Below are positions 8,047-17,135 of a stretch of DNA of 64,000 nucleotides, piece after piece (position 1 is the stretch's first letter; each line of letters starts with the position of its first letter). Made by a program: the position numbers and the translations under genes. The stretch is taken from positions 186,001 through 250,000 of the forward strand of contig CALUOP010000003.1 in the NCBI GenBank assembly GCA_944322305.1. The letters are read 5' to 3'. This DNA is from an uncultured Coriobacteriaceae bacterium. GTDB lineage: Bacteria; Actinomycetota; Coriobacteriia; Coriobacteriales; Coriobacteriaceae. The notes under the pieces are model-generated. The model was not told where the DNA came from. It saw only the letters and a list, made by a program, of their open reading frames with translations, and made no database searches.

Positions 8047-11000
8047 TTAATAACCAGATGTCGGCGGCTGCTCGTTCTCATGCAGAACCACAGCCGCGCC
8101 CCACACGCTGTCGAGCACGGCGGCGACGTTGCCGGCGTCCACGGTTTCCTGGGCAGAGGCCGGGGCACCCCAGGGAGTGACGGCCGGCGCAGGCGCCTGG
8201 GGTTCTGGCGCAGGCGCCTGGGCGGTCGGCGACGCAGAAGCCGGGGCCGGGGCCGCTGCGCCAGCAGCGTTGCCAGCCGTAGGAACATGAGCCGGCGCGA
8301 CGGCGTGAGAAGACGGCCTGTTCCACGGGGCGACGTGCGCCGCTGCGGACGCTGCCTGAGAACGGGCGGGCTGAGGCGCAACGGCCGGGCCGCGCTCCCC
8401 CGCAAGCGGCTCGGCAGATACCAAGCTCTCGTCAGCTGCGGCGATCTCGGCGATCATCGCATCGTCGTAGGGAACCAGATCGTCTTCCCATGCGCGGCGG
8501 TCGGCGTCGATGTCGCGCCCGTCTGGCAGGATGGTGGGCGACGACACGTGGTCGGCCGCGGCATCGACCGGAACAGGTGGCTGCGGCGCAGCCGATCCCT
8601 GCGCACCGGGCACGGTGGGCGCAGCGGAAGCAGGTGCCGCGCCGGCCGACCCAACGCCCAGGCCGGCGCCAACTGCGCTCGTCTGGGAGGAATCCCCCTT
8701 TACCAGCGGCGCAGAGCCAATCGCCGGTGCGGAAGCTGGCGCGGCATCGGGGGTCTTGGGTTCAGGTGCTTGCGCGGAAGCCTGCCTGGCCTCGGGAGCC
8801 TTGGGGTCAGATGCTTGCGTGGAAGCCGGCGCGCTCTCGGGCGCCTTGGGCTCGGATGTCGGTGCGAAGACAGGCCTGGCCTCGGGTGCCTTGATCTCAG
8901 GCGTCGTCGCGAAGGCCGGCGCGGCATCGGGCGCCTTGGGTTCAGGTGCTTGCGCGGAAGCCTGCGCGCTCTCGGGCGCCTTGGGCTCGGATGCCGTCGC
9001 GGCCGCTGGCGACCCAGGCGCGGACATGCCAACAGGATCGGACGCAGCGAGCTCAACCTTGGCTGTGGTTGCGGCTACGGCCTCGATCTCCACCGCATCA
9101 ACCGGCTCCGCGGTGGGCGCCGCAGCCGCTTTGGCCGCAAGCTGGCTCGCGCCTGGCGCCTCACCCGCTAGGCCCGAAGGCACATCGGCGTCCTTCTCGG
9201 CCGCGTCCTTCGACGCAGCCTTCTTCTTGCCGCCCTTGGGACCGGCGGGCTTGCCGCCCATGGTGTAGGCAATCGTACGCGGGCCGAACACCTGCGACAC
9301 GAGAGGCGGGATGATCTGCTGGGAATCCTCGCGCATGAGCATCTTGAGCGCAAAGCTCGATCCCGCGGGGAAGTTCACCGTGAGCACGTCGCCGTCGTCC
9401 TCCGTGGCGCGCGCGCTCTGCAGCAGCGCGCCGCGCGAAGGCTGCGACTGCACCACCAGTTTCACGGCCTGCTTCCACCTGCGCTGCAGCTCGCTTTTGT
9501 CGGTCACGGCACCGCCCGCCGGCGTTTGCGGCTGGGACGCGGGGCTCGCGGACGCGGCGGCAGCTTGCTGCGGAGGCTCCGCGGGTGCAGGCGCGGCTGC
9601 CGGGCGCGAAGATCCCGGGCGAGCTCCGGCGCCGGCGTTGGCCGCAGCAGGAGCCGCGACGGCTTGGGCAGCCGGCGACACCTGCGGGGCGGCAGAGGCG
9701 ACGGGGGCGACGGCCGGCGCCGCCTGAGATACCGCGTCGGACGAAACAGGTTGAGAGGGGAAGCTTGAGCCCGAGGCAACCTGCGCTCCGGCGACGGGGT
9801 CGGAGGCGCCACCTTGCGCCTGGGCGGCAACGGCAGCGGCAGCGCCGGAAGCGTTGGCCGTTCCCGGAGCGGTCGAGGCGCTCGCGGCACTGCCCGCGGA
9901 TGCCGCGCCCGGGGCGCCGGACGTGCCGGACGAGAAGCCCGGCTGCTGCGAGGCGGGCGCCTGGGCCGCATGGAGCGCCTGGACCGTCTGGGCTGTCCGG
10001 GGCGCCTGAGCTGCTTGGGCCGCCTGAGCCGTCGGAGCGGCAACGGGCTGGCCAGGCACGTTCCACGGCAGGTCTACCGGGACGGACGGCTGGGGCTGAG
10101 CCGCGGCGCCGGCCCCCTGTGCAGGCGCAAAGCCCGCGTTGTTGTTGGCGCCGCCAGCGGGCGCCGTGCCCACGGCGGCACCTGGCTGCCCGGGCATCGG
10201 GGCCGCCGTCTGCGGCGCAACGCCCCCGGTATGGGCATGCTGCTCCCACGGGTTGCGCGCATGCGGGGCCGCGCCGTGCGTCCTCTGCTCCCACGGGTTC
10301 GCCGCGCGAGAAGCACCTGCGCCGCCAGCGGAGGCGCCGTGGTTCCACGGGCTACCGCCGCGAGCCGTCGCAGGCTGGGCCTGAGCCGGAGCGGGAGCGG
10401 CTGCGCCTGCGGCTGGACCGCCGCCTGCCTGGCCAGCCGCGCCGCCCGCACCAGGCACCTCGCCCGGCACCCCAGCGGCTCCGCCGGCTGGACGGCCAGC
10501 GCCCGCACGCCCCTGCGGTGCGGCGGCGTTCCAGGGGCTGCCGCCCTGCGGCACGTGAGAGGCGCCGGAGGATGCTTGGGATACGGCGGGCTGCGCGGCG
10601 CCGGGGACGGGAGCCGCCTGCTGCCTTGCGCCCGCAGCGGAGGCCGGCCCGGCCGCGGGCGGGTAGGCAGCGCTCTTATTATCCTGAGCTCCTAACGCAG
10701 CAGGGGGCTGCTGAGCAGCGGAAACGCCTCCAGCCTGGCCCTGGCCCCGCGCGGCATCCCGCGCGTCCGCAGCCGCAGCCGCGCTCGACGGCGCAACAAC
10801 CCCGCCGGCCAACATCTTCTCCAGCCGCGCGATGCGCTCGGCCAGCGCCTCCAGCGTGAGATCGCCCTCCGGGCGCGCCAGGCGCGTGCAGGCAACCTCG
10901 AGCACCAGGCGCGTGTCGGGCGCGGTGCGCATCTCGATGGCCGCCTCGTCCAGCACGGTGAGCACGCGGCTCAGCCGCTCGGCGCTCTCGAACAGCGCGG

Positions 11001-11952
11001 CCTCCTCGGCAAGCGCGGCCAGCCCCTCGGCGTCCGTCTCGAACAGCGACGGGTCGGGCCCGGCCACGCGCACCATGTACACGTCGCGCGCGTGGCCCAC
11101 CAGGTCGCGCGTGAACTCCATGAGGTCGTTGCCCTGCTCAACCTGCGCGCTTATCTGGCGGAACAGCGCCACCACGTCGCGCGCGGCGATGGCGCGCGCA
11201 AAGTCGGCCAAGACCGAGCCGGCCACCTCGCCCAAGAGCGCGCGGGCATCGGCCAGGCGCACGGAGCCCGCGCCGAACGTGCTCAGCTGCTCCAGCGTGG
11301 AGAGCGCGTCGCGCATGCCGCCGCGGGCGTGGCGCGCCACCAGGGCCAGCGCCTCGGGCTCGGTCTCGAAGCCCTCGCGCTCGCACACGTACGCCAGGCG
11401 GCGCTCGATGTCCTCCATGCCGATGCGGTGGAAGTCGAACCGCTGGCAGCGGCTGAGGATGGTCTCGGGCACCTTTTGCGGGTCGGTGGTGGCCAGCACG
11501 AAAACCACGTGCTCCGGCGGCTCCTCGAGCGTCTTGAGCAGGGCGTTGAACGCCTGCGTGGTCAGCATGTGGACCTCGTCGATGATGTATATCTTGTGGC
11601 TGCCGCGCACCGGCGCGAAGCTCACCGAGTTGATGATCTCCTCGCGCACGTTGTCCACGCCGGTGCGGCTGGCCGCGTCGAGCTCGTACACGTCGGGGTG
11701 CGTGCCGGCCGCGATGGCCTGGCACTCTTCGCACGTGCCGCAGGGCAGGTGGTCGTGCGGGTGGGCGCACAGCAGGCTTTTGGCCAGGATGCGCGCCAGG
11801 GTGGTTTTGCCCGTGCCGCGCGGGCCGCAGAACAGGTACGCGTGGGAAAGGCGCCCCTCGGCCACCGCGTGCTCCAGCGTGGACACAATGTGCTGCTGCC
11901 CCACCACGTCGGCAAACGTTTGGGGGCGGTACTTGCGGTACAGCGACTCCAT
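8047..11952 (-). CDS. dnaX: DNA polymerase III subunit gamma/tau, greatly extended
   Basis: The clamp-loader ATPase and replisome organiser. From the ATG at 11952 (AAGGAGAGG upstream, start MESLYRKYRP) it is 1301 aa, about twice the usual 550-650. Residues 1-370 are the normal AAA+ core: Walker A GPRGTGKT (43-50), zinc cysteines C62/C71/C74/C77, Walker B IIDEVH (123-128) and the LATTDPQKVPETILSRCQRF sensor segment. Residues about 375-815 form an Ala/Pro/Gly-rich linker with scattered PWN/PWE motifs. A conserved block (ELQRRWKQAVKLV to AYTMGGKP, about 817-897) resembles the tau C-terminal domain. A further ~400-residue Ala/Pro tail holds about six 15-residue repeats beginning KAP[ED]. No A-AAA-AAG-type slippery site is visible, so a separate gamma form is unsupported. 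Confidence 0.95.
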   Translation of the reverse strand: MESLYRKYRPQTFADVVGQQHIVSTLEHAVAEGRLSHAYLFCGPRGTGKTTLARILAKSLLCAHPHDHLPCGTCEECQAIAAGTHPDVYELDAASRTGVDNVREEIINSVSFAPVRGSHKIYIIDEVHMLTTQAFNALLKTLEEPPEHVVFVLATTDPQKVPETILSRCQRFDFHRIGMEDIERRLAYVCEREGFETEPEALALVARHARGGMRDALSTLEQLSTFGAGSVRLADARALLGEVAGSVLADFARAIAARDVVALFRQISAQVEQGNDLMEFTRDLVGHARDVYMVRVAGPDPSLFETDAEGLAALAEEAALFESAERLSRVLTVLDEAAIEMRTAPDTRLVLEVACTRLARPEGDLTLEALAERIARLEKMLAGGVVAPSSAAAAADARDAARGQGQAGGVSAAQQPPAALGAQDNKSAAYPPAAGPASAAGARQQAAPVPGAAQPAVSQASSGASHVPQGGSPWNAAAPQGRAGAGRPAGGAAGVPGEVPGAGGAAGQAGGGPAAGAAAPAPAQAQPATARGGSPWNHGASAGGAGASRAANPWEQRTHGAAPHARNPWEQHAHTGGVAPQTAAPMPGQPGAAVGTAPAGGANNNAGFAPAQGAGAAAQPQPSVPVDLPWNVPGQPVAAPTAQAAQAAQAPRTAQTVQALHAAQAPASQQPGFSSGTSGAPGAASAGSAASASTAPGTANASGAAAAVAAQAQGGASDPVAGAQVASGSSFPSQPVSSDAVSQAAPAVAPVASAAPQVSPAAQAVAAPAAANAGAGARPGSSRPAAAPAPAEPPQQAAAASASPASQPQTPAGGAVTDKSELQRRWKQAVKLVVQSQPSRGALLQSARATEDDGDVLTVNFPAGSSFALKMLMREDSQQIIPPLVSQVFGPRTIAYTMGGKPAGPKGGKKKAASKDAAEKDADVPSGLAGEAPGASQLAAKAAAAPTAEPVDAVEIEAVAATTAKVELAASDPVGMSAPGSPAAATASEPKAPESAQASAQAPEPKAPDAAPAFATTPEIKAPEARPVFAPTSEPKAPESAPASTQASDPKAPEARQASAQAPEPKTPDAAPASAPAIGSAPLVKGDSSQTSAVGAGLGVGSAGAAPASAAPTVPGAQGSAAPQPPVPVDAAADHVSSPTILPDGRDIDADRRAWEDDLVPYDDAMIAEIAAADESLVSAEPLAGERGPAVAPQPARSQAASAAAHVAPWNRPSSHAVAPAHVPTAGNAAGAAAPAPASASPTAQAPAPEPQAPAPAVTPWGAPASAQETVDAGNVAAVLDSVWGAAVVLHENEQPPTSGY

Positions 11953-12040
11953 CGGCCTCTCCTTATCTCGACTTACCCGCAAGCGGGTAAGAAGAACCTC
12001 TGCTACGGCGCCCGCACGGGCATTCGGTCCCCCGCCGCTT

Positions 12041-12150
12041 CCGGCACTCCGGGCGGCGCGCGGTGCGGCGGGCGGCCTCTAACGGCCCCGGCACTCCGGG
12101 CGGCGGGCGGCGCGCGGTGCGGCGGGCGGCCTCTAACGGCCCCGGCACTG
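12041..12150. repeat. GC-rich tandem repeat upstream of dnaX
   Basis: Two and a bit copies of a 47-54-bp unit (12041-12087, then 12088-12141 with an extra CGGGCGG, then a fragment). It lies in the 243-bp gap between dnaX and the small upstream gene. Confidence 0.7.
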
Positions 12151-12195
12151 GCCACGACCGTGCGCGGCGGGCGGCGTCTGAGCACCCGCATGCGC

Positions 12196-12399
12196 CTACA
12201 GCCCGCGCTCCTCCAGACGGCCCACGATCTCCTTCAGGGTTATGCGCAGGGCAAACAGCTGCCGGTACGTGGCCGTTTTTACCTTCCCGGCGGCGCGCAG
12301 CTCCTCAAGGCGCTGCTGCACCTGGGCGTTTTCCTCGCGCACGCTGTCGGCAAAGGCGTCGTACGCCGCAAGCCGCTCGGCATCTGGTAGCATTCCCAC
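12196..12399 (-). CDS. small coiled-coil protein of unknown function
   Basis: A 67-aa protein that is almost entirely charged helix (SVREENAQVQQRLEELRAAGK, then ITLKEIVGRLEERGL), suggesting a short coiled coil. A GGGAGGG ribosome site serves the GTG at 12399; an ATG two codons later is equally possible. There is no signal peptide or membrane segment and I do not recognise a family. It lies between the restriction enzyme gene and dnaX in the same orientation and may be co-transcribed with dnaX. Confidence 0.6.
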   Translation of the reverse strand: MGMLPDAERLAAYDAFADSVREENAQVQQRLEELRAAGKVKTATYRQLFALRITLKEIVGRLEERGL

Positions 12400-12460
12400 G
12401 CGTCCCTCCCGTCTGTCGCACCGACCGCATAGCCCGTCAGAGCCGCCCTCTTGCCTGCTT

Positions 12461-13318
12461 CTAGTTCTCCTCGTCCGTTATGAGCTCGGGATTTGCCGCG
12501 GCGACCTTGTCGATATAGGCAAGGTAGTCTGCCTCACACATAAGGTCGTCGGGAACCGTGCCCCGCGTTGCGCCGGAACGCACCATTTTTACGAGGTTCT
12601 CCCAATACGTCTCCACCACACCGTGACGTCGCTCGGCGCGCATGCGATACCACATCGGCGCCCCGCGATCCTCCCTGAAGCCCTTGCCCGAACTGTTCTC
12701 TGTGTTCGACTTGTTCTTAACCTGAAACAGGGCGGTGCACGACTCGTTGCAGAAGTCTATTGCCGTAAGGATCTTCCCGCGACACCAAATCCATCCGAAG
12801 GGAGCGATTTTTGCCGCAATATACTCCTCGAGCAGGTTCCCTCCCACGTTTTCAGCCGACATGAACAGGCTGTGATGCGCGGCCCACGCGTAGGCAGTCC
12901 GTACGCTTCCGGCAAACGCCGGTGCGGCAACCATATGTATAAGCGCTTCATCGGTCACCGTGTTCTTAGGTTTGGCCACGCGGCTTGAAGGCAGGCTATG
13001 CCACTCAACGGCGAACTTTCTCACCCATTTGGAAAACCACAGCCTCAAAAAAGCTTCGTCAGACAGACCCAGATCCTCTTCACGCAGGGGAATAGAGGGA
13101 ATGAACGACGCTGTTTCCCGCATCAACAAAACAGGAAAGAGAGCTTTCATCTCTGCCGCGCGCGTTTGCGGGTCTATCACTTGGCCGTCTGCAGTCAGCA
13201 CCGCGTCGACCACGTCTTCGAACAGCGGCTGAACAGGCGTATGGTGAGAGTTGCAGTATCCCATTGCGTCGGCAAGGCGCTGCCTGACGTTGTCTTTCGA
13301 TGCCGATCTGCGAGGCAT
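12461..13318 (-). CDS. type II restriction endonuclease, SinI family
   Basis: A 285-aa protein whose central block (ENVGGNLLEEYIAAKI, then WCRGKILTAIDFCN and LFQVKNKSNTENSSG) matches what I know of the SinI-type restriction enzymes. D of AIDFCN and the Q-V-K of FQVKNKSN fit a PD-(D/E)XK-like catalytic centre. SinI cuts GGWCC, so this enzyme may recognise GGWCC or a relative; that is inference. The gene is divergent from a C5 cytosine methyltransferase across a 126-bp gap, the expected layout of a restriction-modification pair. The frame appears intact. Confidence 0.8.
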   Translation of the reverse strand: MPRRSASKDNVRQRLADAMGYCNSHHTPVQPLFEDVVDAVLTADGQVIDPQTRAAEMKALFPVLLMRETASFIPSIPLREEDLGLSDEAFLRLWFSKWVRKFAVEWHSLPSSRVAKPKNTVTDEALIHMVAAPAFAGSVRTAYAWAAHHSLFMSAENVGGNLLEEYIAAKIAPFGWIWCRGKILTAIDFCNESCTALFQVKNKSNTENSSGKGFREDRGAPMWYRMRAERRHGVVETYWENLVKMVRSGATRGTVPDDLMCEADYLAYIDKVAAANPELITDEEN

Positions 13319-13444
13319 AGCGCTCCTTCCGTACCGCCTGTTTTGTGGTTCTCATTGTACCCGCCGGTGCGGATACTCTCAGTAACGATATATGGTATGC
13401 TGGACTAAATTATTTTCGTTTTTGAACTTACAGGAGTCCACATT
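13319..13444. promoter_or_regulatory. divergent promoter region of the R-M system
   Basis: This 126-bp gap holds both promoters. A TATGCT hexamer at 13396-13401 is a possible -10 for the methyltransferase, and AGGAG at 13432-13436 is its ribosome site. No clear -35 is visible. The methyltransferase carries its own HTH domain, so it may bind here and set the nuclease/methylase balance. Confidence 0.4.
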
Positions 13445-14812
13445 ATGTCGCTACAAGAGGCCGAGCTTCTCTCTTCTTCCGAAGTTGCCCAGGCGCTCGG
13501 CGTCACCCCGCAAACGATAACGCGGCTTGCCCGCAGCGGGGAGCTCAACTGTACCATGGTGGGAAGCCGCCGCGTGTTCACGCGCGCGTCTTTGGAAACG
13601 TACCTCGCCGAGCACAACCTATGCCGTGCGCCTGCAGACCATCCGCGCGCCACGGGCAACCTCCCCAACGTTGTTGCGGTCTCGTTTTTCTCGGGGGCCC
13701 TCGGACTCGACATCGGCATGGAGCAAGCCGGCATCCACCCACTTCTGTACTGCGAAAACGACGCGAAATGCCGTATGACCATCGCAAGCAACCGCCCCGA
13801 CGCCGCGCTTGTGGGAGACATCAATCGCGTTTCCGCAGAAGAGGTGCGCTCTCTTGCCCGCATCCCCGAAGGACGCAGCGTTGACGTGATGTTTGGCGGG
13901 CCGCCCTGCCAGGCATTTTCAACGGCTGGCGCGCGCCGCGCGTTTGACGACAGCCGCGGCAATGTGTTTCTCAAATACCTGGATCTTGCTGAGCAACTAC
14001 AGCCAACCTACCTTGTTATAGAAAACGTGCGCGGGCTTTTGTCCACCGCCTACCCGCTCCGCCCCAACGAGGCACCGGTTCGCGGCGGCGCCATGCGGCT
14101 GGTGCTCAACCGTCTGAAGCGCATGGGCTACGGCGTGAGCTTCAACCTGTACAACGCGGCAAACTTCGGAGCGCCGCAGATTCGTGAACGCGTGGTTATT
14201 ATCGCTAAGAAAACGGGCGAGACGGTGCCGTGGCTTGTCCCGACGCACACCAGCGAAGCCGCATGGGATCTGCCCGCCTGGCGCACGCTGGGCGATGCGC
14301 TTGCCACCATAGACGGCCCGCAGCACTACGTGCAGTTCCCCGAGAAGCGCCTGCGCTATTTCAAGATGCTGAGCGCGGGACAATACTGGAAAGACCTGCC
14401 CGCCAACCTGCAAGAGCAGGCCATGGGCAAGGCGTATCGACTTTCCGGCGGTAAAACGGGCTTTTATCGGCGGTTGCGCTTTGATCGGCCCTGTGCAACG
14501 CTAGTTACGAGCCCCACTATGCCGGCAACGGATTTGTGCCATCCAACGGAAGATCGACCGCTTTCGGTTGAGGAGTACCAGGCCATTCAAGAGTTTCCCC
14601 ACTCGTGGGTGTTCAGAGGGTCGATACAAGATCGCTACCGCCAGATTGGCAACGCCGTGCCGATAGCGCTGGGCACCGCTATCGGCCGCACAATCTTGTC
14701 CGACATCCACGACAGCGAGTCAGCACGGGCGCAAGCCGACCGGTTCTTGGAATTTCCATATTCCCGCTATAAGAACTCAAACCAGCTAACATGGAATCTT
14801 GCCCAAGGATAA
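13445..14812 (+). CDS. DNA (cytosine-5-)-methyltransferase with N-terminal HTH domain
   Basis: A 455-aa enzyme that protects the cognate site of the neighbouring nuclease by C5 methylation. Residues ~8-55 (LLSSSEVAQALGVTPQTITR ... GSRRVFTRASLETYL) are an excisionase/MerR-like helix-turn-helix. The methylase follows: motif I VSFFSGALGLDIGMEQAG, motif IV GGPPCQAFSTAG with nucleophile C155, motif VI ENVRGLL near residue 193, motif VIII REREVV-like segment (RERVVIIA), a target-recognition region, then IX/X ending YRQIGNAVPIALG. C5 methylases fused to an HTH (M.EcoRII, M.SsoII type) repress their own promoter, so autoregulation is a reasonable inference here. Confidence 0.93.
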   Translation: MSLQEAELLSSSEVAQALGVTPQTITRLARSGELNCTMVGSRRVFTRASLETYLAEHNLCRAPADHPRATGNLPNVVAVSFFSGALGLDIGMEQAGIHPLLYCENDAKCRMTIASNRPDAALVGDINRVSAEEVRSLARIPEGRSVDVMFGGPPCQAFSTAGARRAFDDSRGNVFLKYLDLAEQLQPTYLVIENVRGLLSTAYPLRPNEAPVRGGAMRLVLNRLKRMGYGVSFNLYNAANFGAPQIRERVVIIAKKTGETVPWLVPTHTSEAAWDLPAWRTLGDALATIDGPQHYVQFPEKRLRYFKMLSAGQYWKDLPANLQEQAMGKAYRLSGGKTGFYRRLRFDRPCATLVTSPTMPATDLCHPTEDRPLSVEEYQAIQEFPHSWVFRGSIQDRYRQIGNAVPIALGTAIGRTILSDIHDSESARAQADRFLEFPYSRYKNSNQLTWNLAQG

Positions 14813-14870
14813 ACCCCACACCGGAGTCGCGTCGGCAAATCCCGTGACGCGGACAAACAAGGGAGAGCGC

Positions 14871-15602
14871 ATGGGCGCCAACGCAAACAGTACGCGCAAA
14901 CATACAGCAGCAATCACGCGGGATGAAGCGCCGGCGAACGGCGAGCATGCGCATGCGCGTGGCCGCAGCAGCACGACAGGCAGTTCCCACGTGTTCAACA
15001 CAAGGAACGAAACCCCAGGCATCCACAAGCCCGCCCGCGAGATTCCGGCGGACGGCGGCCGCATACCTGCCGACGACACCAAGCAGCTCGCCGACGACAT
15101 CCTCTTCCTCAACGAATATGAGTACGAAAACGACCTGCTCACCGAGTTCGCGCGGCTGCAGGTGACCGACGGCGTGCGCTGCGGGCTGCTTGTCGGCGGC
15201 GTGGCGCTGGCGGCTGCGGGCGCGGCGTGGCTGTTCTCGCCCAACGCCTTTGGCTGGATCGGCATCTTCTTGGTGCTGATCGGCGTGTTTTTGGTGTGGT
15301 ACCGCACGCAGATGTTCCACGTGCTGGCAAAACGCTACATCGACGCCATGGAATCCGGCGAGGGATCGCTTTCCGGCCGGTGGCGGCGGGTGGCGGCCAA
15401 CAACGACGGCCTCATGGTCTTTGCGGCCGACGGGCGGTCGCACTACTTCCCGTTCAGCAACCTCAAGCGCTTCCGCGTGAGCGACCTGCTGATCGTCGCG
15501 GAGTTTGGCGACGAGGGCGTGGCCGTGCCGGCGCAGACTTTCATCCGCGGCAACGCCGAGGACTTCGCTCAGTTTTTATACGAGAAGCGCTACGGGCGAT
15601 AA
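14871..15602 (+). CDS. two-TM membrane protein with YcxB-like C-terminal domain
   Basis: 243 aa from the ATG at 14871 behind GGGAGAG. An in-frame ATG at 14799 lies within the methyltransferase end and lacks a ribosome site. A ~95-residue polar N-terminus is followed by two adjacent hydrophobic helices (GLLVGGVALAAAGAAWLF and WIGIFLVLIGVFLVWY). The C-terminal domain (DGLMVFAADGRSHYFPFSNL ... VAVPAQTFIRGNAEDFAQFL) looks like YcxB. Such proteins are small membrane proteins of unknown role. It follows the methyltransferase by 58 bp, but nothing ties it to restriction. Confidence 0.75.
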   Translation: MGANANSTRKHTAAITRDEAPANGEHAHARGRSSTTGSSHVFNTRNETPGIHKPAREIPADGGRIPADDTKQLADDILFLNEYEYENDLLTEFARLQVTDGVRCGLLVGGVALAAAGAAWLFSPNAFGWIGIFLVLIGVFLVWYRTQMFHVLAKRYIDAMESGEGSLSGRWRRVAANNDGLMVFAADGRSHYFPFSNLKRFRVSDLLIVAEFGDEGVAVPAQTFIRGNAEDFAQFLYEKRYGR

Positions 15603-15679
15603 GAGCCGGGCAGGCGGCGCGCGGGGACGGGCGGGCGAACGAAGCCGGGTGGCATCAGCCAGACGCAGCCGTCAGGCGG

Positions 15680-16700
15680 TTGACGCCATTGGCTAGTGCG
15701 GGCCTGTTAGCCGCGGTTTCGACATTTTACTGGGCGTTTGATCGCCGCGGCAGCATATAAGAACCCAGGCGGACGCCTTGGCAGCGCGCGACAGTCCGTT
15801 TGGTCGCGCTAACGACATACAGGGGCCCGATCAGACGCCCAGACAGCGCGCAGGAATCTCGCTTGGTCGCGCTTGAGACATGCAAGGGCCTGAGCGAGTG
15901 TTCCAGCCGTGCGCGACAGCCCAGTTGGACGCCCTGACGACATATAAGAATTCACTTAGCCGCTCTGCCGACATGCAAGCTTCCGGTTGGTCGCTGTTTC
16001 GACATCGCCTGAGCGGTTAGGAGCTTCGACTGCATCTAATTCCCAATTTTCCGGGAGATAGATGCGCTTTGCGCGACCAACCGGTTCTTAGATGTCGGAC
16101 CCGCGTCCAACCGAGGCCTTGGACGACGGAGCGGCGGTCAGAAAACGCCCAGCGGTCGTTTACGCGACCAAGCGAGAAGCGCCCGCCGGCTTTGCGCGAC
16201 ACATCCGCGGGCAACGTGATCCCCCGATGGCAAAACTGCGATCGGGAGGCGCTTGGCGGCCGTTTCCGCGACCAACCGAGAAGGCCGCTATGACCTCGCG
16301 GGCAGCATCCACGGCCGGCAGAAACCCTGCCGGCCGAAATTGCGAGCGGAAATCGCTTAGACGTTGTTCTCGCGACCAACTGCATGCGCGGCCGGTCGCC
16401 CTCTCTCCGCAGCCGGCGGGTTGGTCGCTCCGGCGCCATGCAAGGCTGCGGTTGATCGCTGTTTCGACATCGTGCGAGCGGTTAGGAGCTTCAACGAAAT
16501 CTAATTCCCGATATTCCGGGAGATAGATGCGGTTTGAGCGGTTAAGCGATTCTTGGATGTCAAACCAGCGTTCAACCGGAGCCTTGGATGACGGAACCGT
16601 GACCGGAAAACGCCTCGCGGTCTTTTCCGCGGGCAACTAGAACAACGCGGTGAGCGTCAACCGAGACCGTGAACGCGGTTGGTCGCAGCCGTGCCGCATA
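15680..16700. repeat. mosaic repeat array I with two hairpin cores
   Basis: No coding sequence is supported across this kilobase. It is built from degenerate ~28-36-bp units of the form TTGGTCGC-N4-6-CGACAT-NNAAG, for example at 15799, 15863, 15987 and 16421. After each core they turn over to GCGACCAA orientation (16074, 16165, 16277, 16371). Two hairpin cores sit inside: 16031-16066 (GCATCTA ... TAGATGC around TCCC ... GGGA) and 16499-16530. The same cores and boxes recur at 30.4-30.9, 41.2-41.8 and 47.5-48.2 kb. Confidence 0.75.
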
Positions 16701-16874
16701 GGGCTTCACCTGCAACAACCCGCGCATTTCTCGTTGCCTTCCAGTTGCCTCTTAGTTGTCTTCGCGGGGTTCGCGCACGTTCAATGAGGCAATGCGGGGT
16801 GCGGCATAGGCCGTGTCACTCGCCGCATGGGCCCGCATCCTACGCACACAAAAACGCCTCGGAGCGGCGCTCGA
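16701..16874. other. intergenic sequence with no recognised feature
   Basis: Between the mosaic array and the SRP RNA nothing coding or structured stands out. Confidence 0.4.
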
Positions 16875-16875
16875 A

Positions 16876-16960
16876 GGATCCGGGTGCCCGGCAGAGGCCC
16901 CTTATGGCTGCTTCCTCCCGGACCTGACCAGATTCGGGACATATCGTCACCCGAACCCCT
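16876..16960 (-). ncRNA. ffs: signal recognition particle RNA, small bacterial type (4.5S)
   Basis: On the minus strand the invariant SRP helix-8 sequence AGGTCCGGGAGGAAGCAG is present. The ends (GGGTTCGGGTG and CACCCGGATCC) pair to close an ~85-nt hairpin. The RNA binds Ffh and targets nascent membrane proteins to FtsY. TACTAT at 16988-16993 (minus) is a possible -10. Confidence 0.92.
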
Positions 16961-17135
16961 CAAACGCGCTTCAAGGCGCAGCAGATATAGTACCGTTTTT
17001 CTCCCTCGCCGTCGAGAGGGCAAGGAAAGCTCGGCATGTCTGAGAGGCTTAACGCGCCTTGTAGCGCTCCGGCGCCCCTGCTCCGGCAGGGGCGCCGGAG
17101 CAAGCAAACGGAGTGAATGGTGCGCAGAGCTTCTG

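Noticed and set aside
8047-11952. Programmed -1 frameshift in dnaX producing a gamma form
   Set aside because: The only Lys-rich stretch near the tau block reads AAGAAGAAG with no A-AAA-AAG-type heptamer or obvious downstream stem.
15680-17135. Short open frames of 60-160 codons inside mosaic array I and around the SRP RNA
   Set aside because: All fall on repeat units or the SRP RNA, lack ribosome sites and share only repeat-derived peptides.
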